Source: Verrucomicrobiota bacterium (GTDB taxonomy: Bacteria; Verrucomicrobiota; Verrucomicrobiia; Limisphaerales; JAFGQR01). Taken from it: a DNA stretch of 45,915 nucleotides. The translations under genes and the position numbers were made by a program. Where the stretch lies: NCBI GenBank assembly GCA_016935555.1, contig JAFGQR010000075.1, positions 1-45,915 on the forward strand. The letters are read 5' to 3'. Positions 7,477-15,917 of this stretch are shown here, in pieces. The notes beneath the pieces are model-generated. The model saw nothing but the letters and a program-made list of their open reading frames with translations. It had not been told where the DNA came from and made no database searches. Every line of letters begins with the position of its first letter. Position 1 is the stretch's first letter.

Positions 7477-9483
7477 ATGACACACCCGAAAATCATCCAG
7501 GGCGGGATGGGCGTGGGGGTTTCGAACTGGGTCCTGGCGCGCGCGGTCTCACATCTCGGCCAATTGGGGGTGGTCTCGGGCACGGCCCTGGCCCTCGTCC
7601 TGGCCCGACGTCTGCAGTTGGGCGATCCCGGGGGCGAACTGCGCCGCGCCCTCGGGCATTTCCCGTTTCCCGACATGGCCAAGCGCATCCTGGCCGACTA
7701 TTGGATCGCGGGCGGCCGGTTGCCGCCGTTCAAGCCGGTGCCGATGTACACGCTGGAGGCGCGTCCGGCGCTGGTGGAACTGACGGTGGCGGCCAATTTC
7801 GTTGAAGTGTTTCTCGCCCGCGAGGGTCATGCCGGCCGGGTGGGCATTAATTATCTGGAAAAGATCCAACTGCCCACGTTGCCCTCGCTGTTTGGGGCGA
7901 TGCTGGCCGGGGTGGATTGCGTCCTGATGGGCGCCGGCATCCCGCGCGCCATTCCGGGTGTGATGGATCGGTTGGCGGAAGGCTTGCCTGTCGAGCTGCG
8001 TCTGAATGTGGCAGGCGCTTTGCCCGATCAGCCGGTTTACGCCCGCTTCGATCCGCGCACGTTTTGCGGCGGCGCTCCACCGCCGTTGAAGCGCCCGCAC
8101 TTTCTCGGCATCATCGCGTCGGCCGCCCTGGCCACCACCCTGGCCAGAAAATCAAGCGGACGCGTCGACGGCTTCATCGTCGAAGGCCCGACGGCCGGCG
8201 GTCACAATGCGCCCCCCCGGGGCACGCCTGCGTTCAATGCCCGAGGTGAACCCGCCTACGGCCCGCGCGACATCGTTGACCTCGACAAGATCCGCGAATT
8301 GGGGCTGCCGTTCTGGCTGGCCGGCTCGTACGCCAGCCCGAACAAGCTCAGGGAAGCGCTCCGCCTCGGCGCGACCGGGGTGCAAATTGGGACGGCGTTC
8401 GCCTTCTGCGAGGAATCCGGCATTGCTCCGGATCTGAAGCGCCGCGCGCTGGCCCTGAGCCGTGCCCACCGGGCCAGAGTGTTCACCGATCCGCTCGCCT
8501 CGCCGACGGGCTTTCCATTCAAGGTGCTGGAACTGGAGGGCACCTTGTCCGAGGAGGCGGCTTATCGGGAGCGCCGGCGCGTGTGCGACTTGGGCTATTT
8601 GCGCCAGCTCTACCGCCGATCGGATGGGACGGTCGGCTATCGATGTCCTGCGGAACCAGTCGAGGCTTATGTGCGCAAGGGGGGTGAACCCGGCCAAATC
8701 CGGGGGCGCAAGTGCATCTGCAACGGGCTTCCGGCGGCGATGGGCATTGGACAGGTTCGATCGGATGGCCGGCGGGAGCTGCCCCTGGTCACCGCCGGCG
8801 ATGACCTCGCGCAGATCGCGTCGTTCCTCAAGCCCGGCTGCGATTCGTATGGGGCTGCCGACGTGGTGGCGCGGATGCTGCCGGAGCAAGAGCGGCCATT
8901 GTCGCCGGTGCGTCCAGGCCGGTCGTCGATGGCCAAGGCCATGGACTACCTCTTTCATCGGAAACCCTCAGCCGCCCCTGAAGAGTCCCCGCTGGTCGCA
9001 CTCCATGCCACCGCCCACCAGGGTGACGCGAACGCCCAATTCAATCTGGGCCTCTACTACAGCAGCGCCGGGGGCGAGACGCCCGATTTCGCCCAGGCGG
9101 CCCGGTGGTATCGCCAGGCGGCCGACCAGGATCATGTCCTGGCCCAGTTCAACCTCGGCATCATGTTCGCGCGCGGCCACGGCATGCTGGCGGACGACGC
9201 CGCCGCGGCGGCCTGGTTGCGCAGGGCTGCCGAAGGGGGGGATGCGGGCGGCCAACACTATCTGGGCGTGCGCTGTCACCGTGCCAGCCTGGACCCGCTC
9301 CGCCTCGATGCTGGGGAATCCCGGATCGAAGCCTACAAGTGGCTGCACCTGGCGGCCGCCCAGGGCTACAACGGATCGCTCACGGCCTGCCAGCGCCTGA
9401 CCCTGACCATGAGCCGCGCCGAAGTCGGCGAAGGCAATCAGCGCGCGGCGGCCTTCGTGGCCCGCAAGCCAGCCTCCACCTGA
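7477..9483 (+). CDS. Nitronate monooxygenase-like flavoprotein fused to Sel1 repeats
   Basis: 668 residues from ATG 7477; a TTG three codons upstream (7468) is the alternative. Residues 1 to about 370 are a nitronate monooxygenase / 2-nitropropane dioxygenase-type TIM barrel that binds FMN (IIQGGMGVGVSNWVLARAVS, GRVGINYLEKIQLP, VDGFIVEGPTAGGHNAPPRG, FWLAGSYASP, GATGVQIGTAFAFCEESG). Residues about 370-495 include a cysteine-bearing stretch (GRKCICNGLPAAMGIGQ) seen in the longer members. From about 504 to 650 there are Sel1-like TPR repeats (ANAQFNLGLYYSS, AARWYRQAADQDHVLAQFNLG, AAAWLRRAAEGGDAGGQHYLG, AYKWLHLAAAQGYNGS), which bind proteins. No signal peptide, so it is cytoplasmic. The fusion is in frame and unbroken. 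Substrate unknown. Confidence 0.85.
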   Translation: MTHPKIIQGGMGVGVSNWVLARAVSHLGQLGVVSGTALALVLARRLQLGDPGGELRRALGHFPFPDMAKRILADYWIAGGRLPPFKPVPMYTLEARPALVELTVAANFVEVFLAREGHAGRVGINYLEKIQLPTLPSLFGAMLAGVDCVLMGAGIPRAIPGVMDRLAEGLPVELRLNVAGALPDQPVYARFDPRTFCGGAPPPLKRPHFLGIIASAALATTLARKSSGRVDGFIVEGPTAGGHNAPPRGTPAFNARGEPAYGPRDIVDLDKIRELGLPFWLAGSYASPNKLREALRLGATGVQIGTAFAFCEESGIAPDLKRRALALSRAHRARVFTDPLASPTGFPFKVLELEGTLSEEAAYRERRRVCDLGYLRQLYRRSDGTVGYRCPAEPVEAYVRKGGEPGQIRGRKCICNGLPAAMGIGQVRSDGRRELPLVTAGDDLAQIASFLKPGCDSYGAADVVARMLPEQERPLSPVRPGRSSMAKAMDYLFHRKPSAAPEESPLVALHATAHQGDANAQFNLGLYYSSAGGETPDFAQAARWYRQAADQDHVLAQFNLGIMFARGHGMLADDAAAAAWLRRAAEGGDAGGQHYLGVRCHRASLDPLRLDAGESRIEAYKWLHLAAAQGYNGSLTACQRLTLTMSRAEVGEGNQRAAAFVARKPAST

Positions 9484-10050
9484 GCTGGGTTGTAATCAGC
9501 AGGGGCAACTTTGGCAGCCTCAGTCGCGCGACGGAATCCCGAATGGGCCTACAGGCAAGATATTGGTCCCATGGGGTTCCGATCCAAAATAATGACAATT
9601 GCCCCCACCGGCTCCCAACGCTTCCGCGAACCCTGGAGCGAAATCTCCGCTGAACTCAAATCGTTTCACGAAAAGCGTGTCACCGTCGTGGCCGAAGTCG
9701 GCGCCGGGTCCGCCCGGATCCAAGCATATCAGTTGCCGCATCAACCATCAAACCCGCACCCCGGATCTCGAGTTGGCCATGGGACGCAGTGCCGCTGAAG
9801 GCATCAACCAATCCTTTCATCCCAACTGGATCCGCTCCGCCCCCAATGTCATCGAGTTCGGCTGGGAACCGTAGACGCCTTAGTCACCCCGCGACCGCGG
9901 AATCACGAGGCTCACTTTCATCGATTCGCTGGACATGGACTTTGATGATGCGGTACCAAAGGGTCCTGGTCGCCGTGGCAGAGAATGGCGGCGACCATGC
10001 CAATCGAGGCTCTTCGGTTCGCAGTGATGATCCTTATGGGGGCGACTTGA
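9484..10050. other. 567 bp without an assignable gene
   Basis: Several short plus-strand frames cross this stretch. Two look faintly protein-like (WSEISAELKSFHEKRVTVVA near 9640; GINQSFHPNWIRSAPNVIEF near 9820) but lie in different frames and lack a start or signal sequence. They may be pieces of one decayed gene; I cannot name the family. It separates the nitronate monooxygenase gene from the convergent GH109-type gene. Confidence 0.4.
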
Positions 10051-11397
10051 TTATCCTCTCCACTCGCCGCGAGTGAAATCGGGCACCGTTACCGGTTGGC
10101 TCCCTTGAGCCACCGACGCGATGCTGAGGGGGACCACGCTGCTCCACGCCGCCGCGTCATACACGCTCATGTCCAGCGCGAGCCCTTCGCGCAGGCATTG
10201 GATAAACCGCCAGTTCATCACGTAATCCATGCCGCCGTGGCCACCCGATTTGGTCGCCCGCGCCCGCAGCGCTTTCCAGAGCGGGTGCCCATACTGCTCG
10301 TGATACTTGGTCAGGTCTGTTTCCCAGTCGCCCGTCTGGCCCGCCAGATGGAGGCGCGGTGGATAGTCGCAGAACGTGCCGCCGGTGCCGCAGATCAAGT
10401 TGATGCGGCTGTATGGACGCGGCTGGACCGTGGAATACTGGACCATAATTGTCCGCCCCAGGGCGGTTTTGATCAGGGACGTGTTGATATCGCCGCAGGC
10501 ATACGTCGCCTGGCGCCGCAAATCGTCGGCGGGCAGCGCGGCGCACCGCCGGCTGATGGCCCGTTCCCGCGAGCTCATCGAGACCAGGAACTCGAACTTG
10601 TCGCCGCGGTGGATGCCCAGGTACTGCGCGACCGGTCCGAGCCCGTGCGTCGGATAAAGATTCCCATTCAGTTTGCCCAGGAACCGCCAGCGCCAATCCT
10701 CGGGCTTATGGGTCGCGGGCGGGAGCCCGGCAAACTCATGCAGGTAACCACACTCGCCGTGCGTCAGGTCGCCCAGCACGCCTTGCCGGACCAGGGTGAG
10801 CACGAGCATCTCGATTTCGCCGTAGCAGCAGTTCTCCAGCATCATGCAGTGGCGCTGCGTCTGTTCCGCTGTGTCCACCAGCTCCCAGCACTCCGCCAGG
10901 GTCATGGCAGCCGGGACTTCGATGGCGGCGTGCTTGCCGTGCTTCATTGCGCACACCGCCATCGGCACATGGCAGTCCCACGGCGTCGCAATGTAAACGA
11001 CATCCACATCGTCGCGCCGGCAGAGGTTCTCATAGTTCCGCTCGCCATCCGCGTAACCGACTGGCTCCGGCTGTTCGCGGGCCACTACCCGCCGCTGAGC
11101 TCGCTGCACCCGCTCGGGTACGAGATCGCAAACCGCCTTGATCTCGACGTTTTCAATCTCAAGCAGGTTGCCCAGCAGACTCGACCCGCGCCCGCCGACT
11201 CCGATAAAACCAATCCGGACCCTGTCAAGCGGCGGGCACCGGAGCTGCGCAACGCTTTTCTGGTCCGGCTTGCGTCGCGCTGAAACCGCTGCCGAAGAGC
11301 CTTGGGACAGGGCGCGGACCGCTCCCGCGACCATTCCGCCGGATGCCGCCACCTGGATAAACGCCCGCCGGGAAACGGAATTATTCTGTTGCTTCAT
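10051..11397 (-). CDS. Tat-exported Gfo/Idh/MocA protein, GH109 type (alpha-N-acetylgalactosaminidase-like)
   Basis: 448 residues; I chose ATG 11397 because it directly precedes a twin-arginine signal (SVSRRAFIQVAASGG). Residues about 58-180 form an NAD-binding Rossmann fold (RIGFIGVGGRGSSLLGNLLE; AIEVPAAMTL). The C-terminal half carries the GH109 pattern (MMLENCCYGEIEM, GNLYPTHGLGPVAQYLGIHR, GGHGGMDYVMNWR, DAAAWSSVVPLSIASV). In characterised GH109 enzymes a tyrosine and a Tyr-x-x-His pair near the nicotinamide are catalytic; Y192 and Y248/H251 here look equivalent. Such enzymes use bound NAD to hydrolyse alpha-GalNAc glycosides by oxidation-elimination, in the periplasm. A close non-glycosidase relative remains possible. 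It fits the surrounding glycan-degradation genes, though no operon partner is adjacent. Confidence 0.85.
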   Translation of the reverse strand: MKQQNNSVSRRAFIQVAASGGMVAGAVRALSQGSSAAVSARRKPDQKSVAQLRCPPLDRVRIGFIGVGGRGSSLLGNLLEIENVEIKAVCDLVPERVQRAQRRVVAREQPEPVGYADGERNYENLCRRDDVDVVYIATPWDCHVPMAVCAMKHGKHAAIEVPAAMTLAECWELVDTAEQTQRHCMMLENCCYGEIEMLVLTLVRQGVLGDLTHGECGYLHEFAGLPPATHKPEDWRWRFLGKLNGNLYPTHGLGPVAQYLGIHRGDKFEFLVSMSSRERAISRRCAALPADDLRRQATYACGDINTSLIKTALGRTIMVQYSTVQPRPYSRINLICGTGGTFCDYPPRLHLAGQTGDWETDLTKYHEQYGHPLWKALRARATKSGGHGGMDYVMNWRFIQCLREGLALDMSVYDAAAWSSVVPLSIASVAQGSQPVTVPDFTRGEWRG

Positions 11398-11795
11398 GGA
11401 TGCAGGCTGACAAACCAAGTCCAATCCTTCAAGCATGGACGTGGCGGTGCCCCTATCTCATCAGGCAGAATCCAGACCCGCCCGCGCTCGCAAAACCTCT
11501 TGCGGTTCCCATCGCCGTCACCCCCTTCGAGTTGCTGCGCAAGCTTCGGCTCTACACCCAAGGGCGCCTCCTGCCTCAGACCAGTCCGGCGCACAGCCCG
11601 GCAAACACGCCTGGGATCCTGCCCGAACGGCTTACAGCCCAAAAACGAGGCCCTAATCCCCGCGCAAGGCGACTCCTGAATGCTAACATTCGTCGCTTCT
11701 GATTGTTTATCAAACACTTATGCAGGCGACAGTTGATAAAATGAAGACAATCCGCTTGTCCTTGCCTCCAACACATTGAAACTCTCTTCCCAGCT
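11398..11795. other. 398 bp intergenic region between divergent genes
   Basis: Divergent spacer between the GH109-type gene (minus) and the fucosidase remnant (plus). Overlapping short frames are open but show no domain character. The last 100 bases are AT-richer and contain the inverted repeat annotated at 11706-11740. Promoters for both neighbours should lie here; I could not place -10/-35 boxes with confidence. Confidence 0.4.
11706..11740. promoter_or_regulatory. Inverted repeat TTTATCAA/TTGATAAA upstream of the fucosidase gene
   Basis: TTTATCAA (11706-11713) and its exact reverse complement TTGATAAA (11733-11740) are separated by 19 bases, in an AT-rich island about 55 bases before the fucosidase start. 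The centre-to-centre distance of 27 bases is a little over two and a half helical turns. A sugar-responsive repressor site is plausible; a chance 8-bp repeat cannot be excluded. Confidence 0.35.
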
Positions 11796-12314
11796 ATGAA
11801 ACGCATCCCGAGTCTCTGGATCGTATTAACCGCTTGCAGCCTCATGATGCATGCGCCAAGCGCTCGCCCGGCATCGGCTGATCCTTACGCTGACGAAACG
11901 AAAGCGCAACGCGACGCCCGCATGCAGTGGTGGCGGGAAGCGCGCTTCGGCATGTTCATCCACTGGGGCGTCTATGCCGTGCCCGCCGGCACCTACAAGG
12001 ACAAACGCATCGGCGGCATTGGCGAGTGGATCATGTTCAACGGCAAAATCCCCGTGGCCGAATACCGCCCGTTCGCCACCCGGTTCAATCCGGTCAAATA
12101 CAGCGCCGACGAATGGGTCCGCATCGCCAAGGACGCCGGCATGAAATACATCGTCATCACCAGCAAGCACCACGACGGTTTCGCCCTGTTCGATTCCAAG
12201 GCCACGGAGATGTCACTTCAGTCGGCCGCTCGCGGGAACATGACTCTCCAGCACCGTGGCGCCGCCGCCGGTCTGACCGTCCTGCGCAACGCAAGCGACA
12301 GGGTATTGGCGTGA
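11796..12314 (+). pseudogene. Truncated alpha-L-fucosidase (GH29), N-terminal third only
   Basis: The frame opens with a proper start and signal peptide (MKRIPSLWIVLTACSLMMH) and matches the beginning of GH29 alpha-L-fucosidases (WWREARFGMFIHWGVYAVPA, GEWIMFNGKIPVAEYRPFA, FNPVKYSADEWVRIAKDAGM, YIVITSKHHDGFALFDSK). Similarity stops at residue about 137 (near 12207). The remaining 35 residues are unrelated and the frame ends at 172, whereas GH29 enzymes are usually above 400. The catalytic aspartate nucleophile and acid/base region are missing, so it cannot be an active fucosidase. The following 137 bp to the sulfatase stop hold no recognisable continuation. The signal peptide and upstream region look undamaged, suggesting a recent 3' deletion. 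Confidence 0.85.
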
Positions 12315-12414
12315 CCGGTTACGCCGAGAATAGCCGCGCAAGTCGTTGATAATCGAATCCGGCTTCATTTGCATGGGATGTGGCAGCCCGAAGAGATGGG
12401 GCAGAAGCTAACCT

Positions 12415-12444
12415 GCATTTCCCACAGGGCGGGTAGAGAAATGC
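12415..12444 (-). terminator. Hairpin after the sulfatase gene
   Basis: GCATTTC (12415-12421) and GAAATGC (12438-12444) are perfect 7-bp inverted arms around a 16-base loop, eight bases beyond the sulfatase stop. There is no T-run after it on the minus strand, so it may protect the 3' end rather than terminate on its own. Confidence 0.3.
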
Positions 12445-12451
12445 GGGCTGA

Positions 12452-14146
12452 TCAGTTTGTCTTGTCCGTCATTTTGCCCATGCTGACAAATTCCGCCTTG
12501 CTGAGCACGCCATCCTGGTTGGCGTCGAACGTGGGGAATCGGCGTCGGCCTTCGACGGGATCGGGGAAGTTCTTCAAATACTCCTCGAGGCTCAGCGAGC
12601 CGTCGCGGTTGGCGTCCTTGCTCTTGAAGATGGCCGCCCGGTTCCGCGCGGGTTGGGCGGGCGCTTGGGCTGCGCTTTTAGCCGCTCCGCGTGGTGCGTC
12701 GAAAGGCTTTCGGCTGGCGGCGACCGCCTCTCGTGCCGGATTCGGTGGCAGGGACTTGTGCCAGGTCAGCGCCTTAGCCGTGAGTTCCCGGACCCGCTCG
12801 GAATTCGCGTCCGCCACGTTGTCCTGCTCGGCGCTGTCCCGAGGGATGTGGTAAAGCTCGGCGCCGGTGCCGTCATGGTGAACAAACAGTTTCCAGGGAC
12901 CGTCGCGGATGGCGAGCGCGGGCGGGCTATAGTCCTCTCCCCAGACGCGAAACAACCATTCCCAATGCAGCGGCTGCCGGCGCGGGCGCGACCGGCCCAA
13001 CCAGATGTCGCTGACGTCCTCGCCGTCGGGCCGCACGCTGTCCGGGACGGTGACGCCGGCGAGTTTGCAGATGGTCGGCAGCCAGTCCACCCCGCCCATC
13101 ACGCTCGTCTCGTCCACGCGACCTGCGGGAACACGGCCCGGCCAGCGGACGAGTCCGAAGGTGCGGATGCCGCCTTCGTACATGCTGCGCTTGCGGGCGC
13201 GCAGGGGGCCGGTGCTGCCGACGCCGGCGTTGGCGGCGTTGCCGATGCGGTAATCCTCGGCCCCGTTGTCGCTGGAGAAGAAGACGAGGGTGTGGTCCGC
13301 CAGCCTGAGTTCATCGAGCACCTGCAGCAAGCGCCCGACCTGGGTGTCGAGATCGGTGAGGGATGCGCAGAAGGTGCGCATCTGGTGGGTCAGATCCCTG
13401 GCCGCCCCCAAGTAGTCTCGCATCCAGCGGCCGAACGCCGCCTCGTTGGTGCGCGGCACGAGTGACGCATAGGCCGCGAGTTGCTCCGGCGTCGGCCGAA
13501 GGGGCGCATGGGGCAAAAGCGTCCATACGTTCGCGTAGAAGGGCCGGTTTCTGTTCGCCTTGATGAAACCAATGGCCTCGTCCACGAACAACGCGGTGGA
13601 CTTGGCGCGAAAGTACGGATCCTTGGTGTTTTCCTGCCAGTGGGATTTGTTGCCGGTCGTGTGACGCACGAACTCAAAGCCATAAGCCTCCGGCGTCGGC
13701 GCATGGGTTCCGTTGCCGAGATGCCACTTGCCGATATGAGCCGTCGCGTAACCGGCCTGCTTCAGCAGGGACGCGATGGTGGGCGTTTTCGGATCCAGCC
13801 AGTCGGGCATGTGGCGCTTCTCGTTCGTCGCGTGATCGGCAAAATGCCCGTGAATCTGGTGGCGCGCCGGATAGTGGGACGTGAGAAAGGCGCAGCGGCT
13901 GGGCGAACAGACCGTGGCGGCGACATAGAACTGGTGAATCCACGTGGACTGGCTGGCCAGACGGTCCAGGTGCGGCGTCCTGGCGTACGGATGCCCGGCA
14001 AAGCGCGCGTCCCCCCAGCCTTGGTCGTCCGTGAGAATGAAGAGCACGTTGGGGCGGCGTTGTTCCGCTGCAAAGGCGCCGGCCGGGATGACGCAACCGG
14101 CGCCGACCAGCGTTCCCAAGAGGAGCGTGAAGAGGTATTGGTTCAT
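12452..14146 (-). CDS. Secreted type I sulfatase with C-terminal EF-hand pair
   Basis: 564 residues from ATG 14146, which begins a signal peptide (MNQYLFTLLLGTLVGAGCVI). The sulfatase signature CSPSR at 80-84 supplies the cysteine converted to formylglycine. Metal-binding DD is at 40-41 (NVLFILTDDQGWGD), and HIGKWHLG and SSDNGAEDY mark the other active-site loops. Residues about 503-564 hold two calcium-binding EF-hands (DANRDGSLSLEEY and DANQDGVLSKAEF), a fusion common in Planctomycetes and Verrucomicrobia but not elsewhere. It probably removes sulfate from sulfated polysaccharides; the target cannot be read from sequence. The frame runs upstream to 14464, but that part belongs to a pectate-lyase-like remnant and lacks a signal peptide. 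Confidence 0.92.
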   Translation of the reverse strand: MNQYLFTLLLGTLVGAGCVIPAGAFAAEQRRPNVLFILTDDQGWGDARFAGHPYARTPHLDRLASQSTWIHQFYVAATVCSPSRCAFLTSHYPARHQIHGHFADHATNEKRHMPDWLDPKTPTIASLLKQAGYATAHIGKWHLGNGTHAPTPEAYGFEFVRHTTGNKSHWQENTKDPYFRAKSTALFVDEAIGFIKANRNRPFYANVWTLLPHAPLRPTPEQLAAYASLVPRTNEAAFGRWMRDYLGAARDLTHQMRTFCASLTDLDTQVGRLLQVLDELRLADHTLVFFSSDNGAEDYRIGNAANAGVGSTGPLRARKRSMYEGGIRTFGLVRWPGRVPAGRVDETSVMGGVDWLPTICKLAGVTVPDSVRPDGEDVSDIWLGRSRPRRQPLHWEWLFRVWGEDYSPPALAIRDGPWKLFVHHDGTGAELYHIPRDSAEQDNVADANSERVRELTAKALTWHKSLPPNPAREAVAASRKPFDAPRGAAKSAAQAPAQPARNRAAIFKSKDANRDGSLSLEEYLKNFPDPVEGRRRFPTFDANQDGVLSKAEFVSMGKMTDKTN

Positions 14147-14289
14147 GGGGTCATAGTCCGCCGCAAAGCGGTTATCGGTCTCACTCGATACAGCAAAAGG
14201 ACTTGCCTTCCAACCATAATTCGGCGTGCATAATTCGGCGTGCGCGGGGGCCGTCGTCCTGGCACACCGCCTTGGCTCGCTGGCGCGAG

Positions 14290-14464
14290 GCCGTCGCATT
14301 GCATGCGCAGCCGGTTTGTGCCGGCGACGGCTACTGGTCCGCCCACGGGCGTGACGCGAATCGGCGCAGTCGAATGGCCCGGCTCCTTGATGCCGAGTTG
14401 CTGCGGCATCCATCGCGGCCTGCAACGCGGCGGTGTCATCGACGTGTTCCCGAACGCGGCCCAT
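14290..14464 (-). pseudogene. Frameshifted N-terminal remnant of a pectate-lyase-like beta-helix protein
   Basis: The minus strand reads VDDTAALQAAMDAAAT near 14440-14395, the classic start of pectate-lyase-3-type beta-helix domains. It then continues in another frame with PVAVAGTNRLRMQCDG (14337-14290), the usual next strand turn. The frame switch and lack of downstream coils show a broken gene. The rest of 14147-14546 shows nothing else assignable and presumably includes the promoter of the sulfatase gene. Confidence 0.5.
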
Positions 14465-14546
14465 TCTTGGTCTGTGCTGAGGCCGAGATCAACCATCTTG
14501 CAGCGCCCGTTGGAACTGGGTTCCCTCCCACGGTCCGAGCAGTACG

Positions 14547-15899
14547 CTATCCGACGCCCGCGTGGACACGAATCGCCCGCTCCGGCCGCGTGGGACAGAC
14601 TGCCTCGCAGGCGCCGCACCCGATGCAGCGGTCGAGGAGCACCTGCGGTTCATTCGAAAAGCCGCCGTCGGTGCTCTTCATCGCAATCGCGTGGTAGGGG
14701 CACTTTTGGATGCAGGCCGTGCATTCGCGGCCTTGCGCCAGGAGGCAAACAGTCAAGTCCACCCGGGCCCGGCCGAGGACGCGCCGGCGTTTGTCGGCCA
14801 GCGACAGTCGCGCGATCGCGCCGCTGGGGCAGACCTCGTTGCAGCGATGGCAATCCTCGCGGCAATAGTCGCGGTCAAAACGCAACCGCGGCGCCAGCAG
14901 GCCTGGCAGTCCGCCGTCGCCGAAATCAGGCTGGATGATCCTCGACGGGCAGACCTGGGCGCAATTGCCGCAGCGCAGGCAGACGCCGGTGAATTGCCAA
15001 TCATCCAACGAACCTGGGGGCCGCAGCAAGGGCCCACTGTCGGCACGGACGGTCCTCAGGGCCATGGCGGCCGCCGCGCCGGCACAGACGGCGAGGAACC
15101 AGCGTCGACCCGGGTACGCTTGGATCGGTGGGGGGACGGAGTTCGGATCCGCGCAGCGCCGGGGTCGTTGAAGTCGGCGTTGCGGCCAGGCCAGGAAATC
15201 CTGCGTCGCCCCGAGCGGGCAGATGCGGTTGCACCAAAGGCGCGGCGCCGCCAGGTCGAGCAGCAGGAGCACCGGCAGACCCAGGCCGGTCAGGAGGGTG
15301 ACCAGCGTGACCGGTTCGCGCCAGGAGTTTAGGAAACCGTTGAAGATCGCCAGCGGATCGAGCCAGAGGAACAACGGATAGCCCACCACTGCGCCGCCGC
15401 ATGTCAGCAGCGCCAACCACGGACCCAACGCCGGCCATCTCAGCCGGCGCCGCAGTCCCTCTGCATGGCCCGTCGTTGCAGCGCGTGGGTCTCGCGCCAC
15501 TTCGTCCGCAGTAGCAGGACACGGCTTCAGCCCGCTGCCAACGTCGGGCCTCTCATGTCGACCGCGGCGGCGGAGCAAACTCGCAGGACGCGGGAATCGG
15601 TCCAGCGTTTCCAGAAGCAACCCCACCGGGCAAGCGTAATGGCAGAACCAGCGGCGATAGAGGGTCACCATCACGCCCACCGGCAGCGCCAGCAACACCA
15701 GCACGGGCACATGGCGGAGACTGACGACCGAGGTCAGCGCGATGAAGGGGCTCAAGGCGGGCAGAATGACCGAGGTCCATGATGCCGTGCGGCCCGGCCA
15801 GGCGAGCGCCACCGCAGCCCCCAGCGCCAGCCCACGACCGGCCTGACGCAGCCGGTGTCGTCCGGAGCCTCTTGGTCGGCCTGACGGCGTCGGCGTCAC
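14547..15899 (-). CDS. Membrane polyferredoxin, NapH-like domain fused to NapG-like ferredoxin
   Basis: 450 residues from GTG 15899. The N-terminal half (about 25-240) is membrane-embedded and has two NapH/NosR-type CxxxCP motifs (CHYACP at 86-91 and CNRICP at 223-228). Residues 264-280 are an internal twin-arginine-like/hydrophobic segment (GRRWFLAVCAGAAAAMA). The C-terminal part has four ferredoxin-like clusters: CLRCGNCAQVCP (307-318), CREDCHRCNEVCP (346-358), a group around CTACIQKCP (393-401), and CIGCGACEAVCP (425-436). This equals NapH followed by NapG in one chain. Known relatives carry electrons from quinol to periplasmic redox enzymes. It starts 18 bp after the FAD oxidoreductase stop, so the two likely form one operon and electron path. 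Confidence 0.88.
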   Translation of the reverse strand: MTPTPSGRPRGSGRHRLRQAGRGLALGAAVALAWPGRTASWTSVILPALSPFIALTSVVSLRHVPVLVLLALPVGVMVTLYRRWFCHYACPVGLLLETLDRFPRPASLLRRRGRHERPDVGSGLKPCPATADEVARDPRAATTGHAEGLRRRLRWPALGPWLALLTCGGAVVGYPLFLWLDPLAIFNGFLNSWREPVTLVTLLTGLGLPVLLLLDLAAPRLWCNRICPLGATQDFLAWPQRRLQRPRRCADPNSVPPPIQAYPGRRWFLAVCAGAAAAMALRTVRADSGPLLRPPGSLDDWQFTGVCLRCGNCAQVCPSRIIQPDFGDGGLPGLLAPRLRFDRDYCREDCHRCNEVCPSGAIARLSLADKRRRVLGRARVDLTVCLLAQGRECTACIQKCPYHAIAMKSTDGGFSNEPQVLLDRCIGCGACEAVCPTRPERAIRVHAGVG

Positions 15900-15917
15900 G
15901 AGGGCGACAGGGGTTGT

